Source: Prunus persica
Lineage: Eukaryota > Streptophyta > Magnoliopsida > Rosales > Rosaceae
DNA length: 64,000 nucleotides
Direction: 5' to 3'
Assembly (NCBI RefSeq): GCF_000346465.2
Contig: NC_034016.1
Coordinates: 20,514,442-20,578,441 of the forward strand
Every line of letters starts with the position of its first letter. Within the stretch, counting starts at the first letter, position 1. Shown in pieces: positions 56,169 through 64,000 of the stretch. Below the pieces are notes generated by a model. The model did no database searches, was not told where the DNA came from, and saw only the letters and a list, made by a program, of their open reading frames with translations. Both the position numbers and the translations under genes were made by a program.

Positions 56169-57616
56169 CCCGCCCTGAGCCTCCGAGGTAGTTTGGCTTT
56201 GTTTTATTGGTGAAGCTTTTGGCTCCATTCCATTTTTGCCCTTTGCAGTTACTCCTTATTTCCACATCACATGTGTACATTTTTGTAAAATATCGGAAAA
56301 GAAAAAAAAAAGGCGGTTAAGGGCGGGCAAAGTTAAAAAAAGTTAATTAACGACTGTTAAATCTGTTTGCTATGGTTTTCATCGTTGCACCACTGAGCTT
56401 AGATTCAGTGGATTATTTGTTGCAACTTCCATGGTGAGCTTGCGTTTTTTTTTTTTTTTTTGCATTAACTAATTTTAATTAAATAAGTTCTTAGTTTGGT
56501 GCTAGATTGCCACGCACGTGTTTATTTTACTCATTAAAAATGGATTACTGATACTGTAACTGATATTTAATTAAATCTGTTTCCATTTTTTATATGCAAT
56601 TACTATGCAAATCCCTTGACAAAATCAAAGGGTAGGTAAAGGTTAAGGCAGCTAAAATCATCGTCCAACTTGATGTTCTGTTGTTAATCAAGTTTATATG
56701 GCATATATAGGTGCTCGCCGGGCAGAGTCTTCTTGATTTAGCTATCTCAATAAAATTTATGTTTAGTTCGAAGAAATAATTATGCTAGCGTCAGTTGTTC
56801 ATCCATCAAAAAAACATACGACCTGCTTAGGCGAATGCTTGGAAAACGCCATTCCTACATTAATCTCTCAATGACTCAATTTCATAAACTTCTTATTTCG
56901 GGTCAAGTAGTATTCCACCATGAGTGTTGGGTGGTCCGTTCCATTTATCTTTGTATTTCAAGGCTCATAGCACTTAGCCCTTTTATTCTTAACACAGCCT
57001 AGCTCATTCTAAACAATTTAGGCTTGGATTGTGAGCTCTATAACTGAAGCCCAACTCAACAGTTTCTATCCACAAGACAAAGACTGGCTTGGCATCACAT
57101 GAAATTAGATACAAGTTACATTCCTACATCAGCCCTGCCCATATTTTTGTTATAATTAACTATAAAATTTGGTTGGATGGGAGTTGACTGATGTTCATGC
57201 ATGGGCCTGGGCGGGCTTTTTTATGAGGAGTATCTCCTTTCACGGAAAACGGTTGAAAGGAGGCAAGCAGTATCCATCGAAGATAAATATATTTTTGAAA
57301 CATTTCTTCTCACCGAAACGATTGAGAAAGCCTAGCCTGCTCGTTGATTGTCAAGAATTAACACCTTTGCGTAATCATGTATTACTTTGGTGTGTTGACC
57401 GCCTGTCTTCCTCTGGTTGGTTAGGCGCCCGTTAATCAAAAAGGTTTTGGAAAATGTTGCAGCAACTACAATTACTAATTACACCATCTAAAACAATTGA
57501 AGAGTCCAAAACCTCATCCAATCTAGTTGACTATCTTCTCACTCATGACTGCTATAACACGCCATTGACCTTCATTCAATCCCGCTATTTCTTTATATAT
57601 ATATATATATATATAT
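56169..57616. other. ERF 3' UTR and intergenic
   Basis: No gene. A pure A tract (56303-56310) and T tract (56445-56461) are present. An 88-codon open frame at 57169-57435 has no recognisable domain. Ends in a TA microsatellite (about 57595-57616). Confidence 0.45.
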
Positions 57617-58183
57617 CGAGAACTTCTATTGAGGGATTTCTCAAATAAGCTTATTTGAGGGATACCCCTTGTAGGCCCTACTTCGGATTGTATTTCACTA
57701 ATACAAACTGTCTATTTTGTAGATACTCATTCAAAGATCATCTCTACAAAAAATCACTTGAATCAAATATCATTTGACCACTCAATTGAGCAGTTCTGAT
57801 CTCTTGGACTACAGGGGTCCAAGAGATTTGTGGTCACTCACCGTTAGATGTAAATTCAACGGTTCACTCACTCTTGCACTCCTTTTAAAAAACTTTTTTG
57901 AACCATTGGATTAATATCCAACGGTGAGTGACCACAATCTCTTGGACTCCTGTGGTCCAAGAGATCGGGACTGCTCAATTGAGTTATTGAAATTTTAGTA
58001 TTTTCTTGAAGCACCGTGTTCATTGATTTTGTAAGACACAATTGGATATCGAAACGGTTTTCGATTTGTCTAATTTTTTGTAAGGATGATCTATGAATGA
58101 AGACCTAAAAAATAGATGGTTCGGATCATTGGGAAAAAAATTGTATGGTACCTTAAAAGGCGTCCCTCGATAGAATGAGATTG
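57617..58183. repeat. Nested palindromic foldback element between TA microsatellites
   Basis: The outer ends are inverted repeats (tctattgagggat near the left end, tctatcgagggac on the reverse strand at the right). Inside, 57781-57866 and 57901-57983 form a long inverted repeat running from ctcaattgagcagt to actgctcaattgag. Each arm holds its own hairpin: atctcttggactacaggggtccaagagat and atctcttggactcctgtggtccaagagat. (TA)n runs abut both outer ends. It is non-coding, so likely a foldback-type MITE that inserted in, or was flanked by, a TA repeat. Confidence 0.7.
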
Positions 58184-58203
58184 ATATATATATATATATA
58201 TAT

Positions 58204-59279
58204 AAGCTGAAACAATGAGATAATCCATATCACAAGCAAAAATACAAGCTTGAAGAAGACATGCTTAGCTCAGCAACATCAATCATTTCTTTGTGGTACA
58301 TTGTCTTTCATTCTATAACTTTTTGGTAGCGTACTTGGCCATATGTGATCACTTCTTTATTGCAAGGTCCCAAGAATCCCAACCAAAGCTATCCATGAAT
58401 GAATGTATACTTCTCCTGGCAGTGTGCCCTTTTTACCAACTTGATTGATTCATAATTCATTCAAATCCCAACAATTAGTAGGCCATTGGGAGGCCAAAGA
58501 GAATTTTTCTTCCTTTTTTTCTTTCCTTTTTTTGATAAAAGGACGTTTGGAATTGGACCCAAAGAAAACACACTGGATTGGATTCTAATTTCTAATGAAG
58601 GAATAATAACATTTCAAAAGATTTTGAATGACTGCCTTTTGTTCCCCCTCATTGGTCACACCTAACCTCTTTTTTCCCTTTTCTTCACAACAACTGAAAG
58701 CAACAGTAATTGGCAAGGACTGAAAGTAACAGTAACTGGTAAGGACAATCATATATCTTAATATTATATACTCTCTCTCTTTGTTACTTGGCTTCTAATT
58801 CATCCTTCCTTAACTATCTGCCTCAAGCCCACTTCACCCTCTCTCAAATTGCAAAGACCACTTGCCTAAACCACTCATGATTGCACTTTCCACCCAGAAA
58901 GTATAAACAACTGCTAAATACTGCAAACAAGTAAATGAAAACAAGAAGTACCACATGAAAGGCATTTCATTAATTCCAAAAACCCTACATTGTTTAAAGC
59001 ATTGATTGCCTAAAAAAGGAAGAACAAAACATGAAAGAGAGTTCTTAAAGGATGACCCAATTTTACAGACTTCTTTCAGTCCTCCCAGGGGATTCACGCC
59101 TGCTTGCCTGAACGCCAAATCGCTTGAAGAGCTAACTCCCCAAAGCCAAAATAACTGCTCTGACTGTATGTCATGCTTGAACCATGCAAAATATGTACAG
59201 GAGCATCTCAAGCCTAACATAGATGAGGGTTTGATAAATTGACTGTTGGGCTTGAGCTTGGCGAGGCTCTCCATGAATT
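58204..59279. other. Intergenic and WRKY 3' UTR
   Basis: No gene recognised. The right part should be the 3' UTR of the minus-strand WRKY gene. An apparent 149-codon frame here is not supported by any domain. Confidence 0.45.
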
Positions 59280-61473
<2,194 letters not shown>

Positions 61474-64000
61474 TTTAGCCCCCAACCAAACTAACAAAAA
61501 CTAACCCCTATCCTAAATTCTGAAAGACCAAAAATTTAACCAAAACACACCATAGAAACCAAAAACTCTGAAAGCCTACTTACGTCATAGGATGTTCAAC
61601 AATCCACATCAGACAAAAACAAGTACCTAGATAGCCAAAATCCCATTTTTAACCGAACAAGCTACGATTTTTCTAATGAAATTTCTGGCAGGAGATCAGA
61701 ACCAACTGGGTCTAAGAAAATTGATTGATAAAGAGGACAACCCAGATAGAAATCAAGACATTATAACATAGAAATTGACAAAATTTGGAGTGATAGAGCA
61801 AGAAAAGAACCAAAGAACAGACCTTGTTGGACTTGGTGCTGTCAAACCCTAGATTCTCAATTCATGCTTTTGAGATTGAAGGGTGTGAATGAGAAGACTT
61901 TTGTTTCGCTTGAGAATTCACTCTGCCATAAGAATACAAAGCCCCCATCTTTATTTAATAATATAATCTCTTTCTTTCTAGAGGGAGAAACCCAAAGAAT
62001 TCAACCGAGAGAGAGGGGAGATATAGAAATCAAAAAATTTAATAGGGGAGAGAGATGAGAGAGAGAATAGAGAGGCATTTAAATAAACAGTGAACCAGGA
62101 AAGCTCAGAAATAAAATGAAACTGCCGTCTATGTCACAGATTTGAAGGCGGGTCCCACCAAAGACCTTTGTTATTCTCTTTTGGGAAATGGTCTTCTCTA
62201 CACAGACGTCCACAAAATGTTAAAGTGAGCCTTTGATTTTTCGGTGTACACGATGTTTTTTTCTCTCTCACTTTTGCTTTTACTTTTTCAGATTTGATTT
62301 TGTATTGCATGTATAAAACTCCTTCAACCCAATTTCAATTTTTCAACTTTCAAAATTTTTATCCTTCCTGAGAGACCAGACCCACTAATTCAGCTTTAGC
62401 TTTTGTAACTTCCAGTTCCAGAAAAAAACTGTGTGCTTTGTTGAGTTGTCATGCGGTTATTAGGTTGTTGAGGTTTGTTCAGAGCTTTGGCCTCTTTGCA
62501 TGTGTTTGCTGCACCTGCACCTGCAGATTTGGATTTTGGGTGTGAAAAAAATGAGGCATAACTCATGAGTCTGCAATTCATTGACACTTGTTTGAACGTA
62601 CTCACATGCAAAATGTGTCGTGAACAAGTAGTATCAACGGTTAGAAATTACTCGCACTTATACAGCGTAACGGCTGTGAATAACATATATAAATGGTTTG
62701 AAATTGATCGCACCTGCATAGCGCAACAGAACTCTATATAACATATAATGTTACTAAGAATCAATATTAATGACCCCCATTATATTTGCTAGATATTGCT
62801 ATTTGTGCCTCACAAATATCACTCCTCTTATTGTTGCACCACTAAGTGTTGAATTTTACCATTTCAAGATCATGAAGTAACGTAGTTTCATGATTCAATT
62901 TTAAAGGTATACCAAAAACGCAAATAGTCAGAGATGAATTAAAACTAAAAAAATCAAAGAATAAAATATAAGAAACATTTTATTTGGGTCAAATAAGAAA
63001 CAAATTTATTATAGAAAATAAAAGGCTCAGCCAAAGCTCCTTGTTTTACTTTGCTTTGAAGTCTTTTTTTTACTCTGTCTGCGCGGCTTATCCCAACGTC
63101 CGTCAACAAGTGGGGCCCAATCACAGTCCAGCACTCGAGAGCATCCAATATAGCCGTTGCCGAAGATGGCCAATCGTACGTCGACACGCGTAAAATTGAT
63201 CCCTAAAGTCTCACACGTAAACCAATGTGTTGTTTGACTGCCCGACTCTCTCATTTTCTATCTTGCGCCGTGGAAACACTGTTAGTTCGGTGCCTGACAC
63301 CGCATGGGGTCCACGATCCTAGCACCGTTGACTTCACCCCCTCTCTAATTGGCGTAATCAGCTCACTTCCAATTAATTAATACATATTAAATAAAACACA
63401 ATTAATTATTTAATACCTAATTATAGTTTTTTTTTTTTCTTCCTTTCTTTTTATGAACTTTTACATACCTAATTATGATGAATCGTGAAATGTTTTGATA
63501 TTATAACGAATGTATCTTATATAATTATTATTCAGTTTAATATGTTTCATATATGCCATGCAATTTTTTCTTATTAATAATGATTCATGTTTTATAATAT
63601 TGCAATCATGCATATTTGTCATAATTAATGGTGATCATAATGTAATTATTATGATCAAAATTTTAAGCGATATGTTAATTGTGTACCATAATTAGTGATA
63701 AGAAAATGTTAAAATATAATACTTAGATCGGTGCACCTCTTTATCCCGCTGTGATAAGTAATATTCATCACATATGCTACATCGTGACCATTTATTTACT
63801 AAATTAAAATTTGAAGATTGTTCATGCAAAAAAAAAAAATCATATTGGAGATAGTTTGGTCATCCAAATCCTCCTCGTGACAAATATGAAATTCAATATG
63901 ATTGTTTTTTTTTATTTGTAAAAATGATCTCTAAATGATGATTTGTACCATAACTAAGTGAGATGTTAATAGTGCACCATAATTAGTTATACTCTCCTCC
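61474..64000. other. WRKY upstream region and AT-rich intergenic DNA
   Basis: The first 600 bp contains a leader with aaaccctag (near 61846) and GA-rich tracts. W-box-like ttgac cores occur at about 63234 and 63328, which could support autoregulation. A degenerate 58-bp duplication (tcgcac(t/c)t(a/g)...) lies near 62640-62760. No gene was recognised. Confidence 0.45.
63669..63992. repeat. Dispersed direct repeat at the right end of the window
   Basis: gatatgttaattgtgtaccataattagt (63669) and gagatgttaatagtgcaccataattagt (63960) are the same motif. Related ataattattatgatc copies lie between. It looks like part of a larger repeat continuing past the window. Confidence 0.6.

Noticed and set aside
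59006..59242. 78-codon plus-strand frame opposite the WRKY 3' UTR
   Set aside because: No domain; overlaps the 3' untranslated end of a well-supported gene.
61474..61497. Longer WRKY start (MLVWLGAK...) upstream of MEDVEE
   Set aside because: The upstream start would use TTG. The first ATG at 61473 gives the standard group IId N-terminus.

Overview
This is nuclear DNA from a flowering plant. Genes have GT-AG introns and AT-rich intergenic DNA, CT-rich leaders and telo-box (AAACCCTAA) promoter motifs, and they encode plant-only families (WRKY, AP2/ERF, P-type PPR, MUSTANG, HVA22, MIR166). Gene density, intron sizes and the type of chromovirus remnant suggest a small-genome eudicot, probably Rosaceae (Prunus-like). 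That placement is inference; no species marker was tested.

Layout. 0-6.6 kb: 3' exons of an HVA22-like gene running into a Ty3/gypsy chromodomain fragment, a small potato-inhibitor-I gene whose upstream region is split by a hAT-type MITE, a second MITE, and an intronless CYP94 P450. 7-13 kb: a MITE and a myosin-binding protein gene (GTD-binding domain). 13.6-17.2 kb: a complete U1 snRNA gene (minus strand) divergent from an INDH/NUBPL-type Fe-S assembly gene. 18-24 kb: a pfkB-family kinase, a dead CYP714-like P450, an array of TATAGCC/GGCTATA palindromes and a 79-bp tandem repeat. 25-31 kb: a MUSTANG domesticated transposase gene and a MIR166 hairpin. 33-43 kb: an intronless PPR gene (minus), SmD2, and a P-loop kinase-like gene with a zeta-type NTPase domain. 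47-48 kb: linker histone H1. 50-54 kb: a SINE, two MITE-like foldbacks and an RPS15 pseudogene. 55-64 kb: an EAR-motif ERF repressor, a nested palindromic foldback element and a group IId WRKY.

The genes do not form one pathway. From memory, the order pfkB kinase - MUSTANG - P-loop NTPase - histone H1 resembles Arabidopsis At1g06730-At1g06760 and its duplicate At2g30620-At2g30640. The window would then be an ancestral block into which MIR166, PPR and SmD2 are interspersed. U1 snRNA and SmD2 are both spliceosomal but look unlinked functionally.

Most notable observations: HVA22 exons in splice phase with a retroelement chromodomain ORF; a hAT MITE that duplicated a CACGTG G-box near a protease-inhibitor gene; the compact U1/INDH divergent promoter; the split start codon region of SmD2; and two unexplained palindromic repeat systems at 22.8-23.2 kb and 57.6-58.2 kb. 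Exon coordinates were derived by hand from reading frame and GT-AG sites, not from transcripts.
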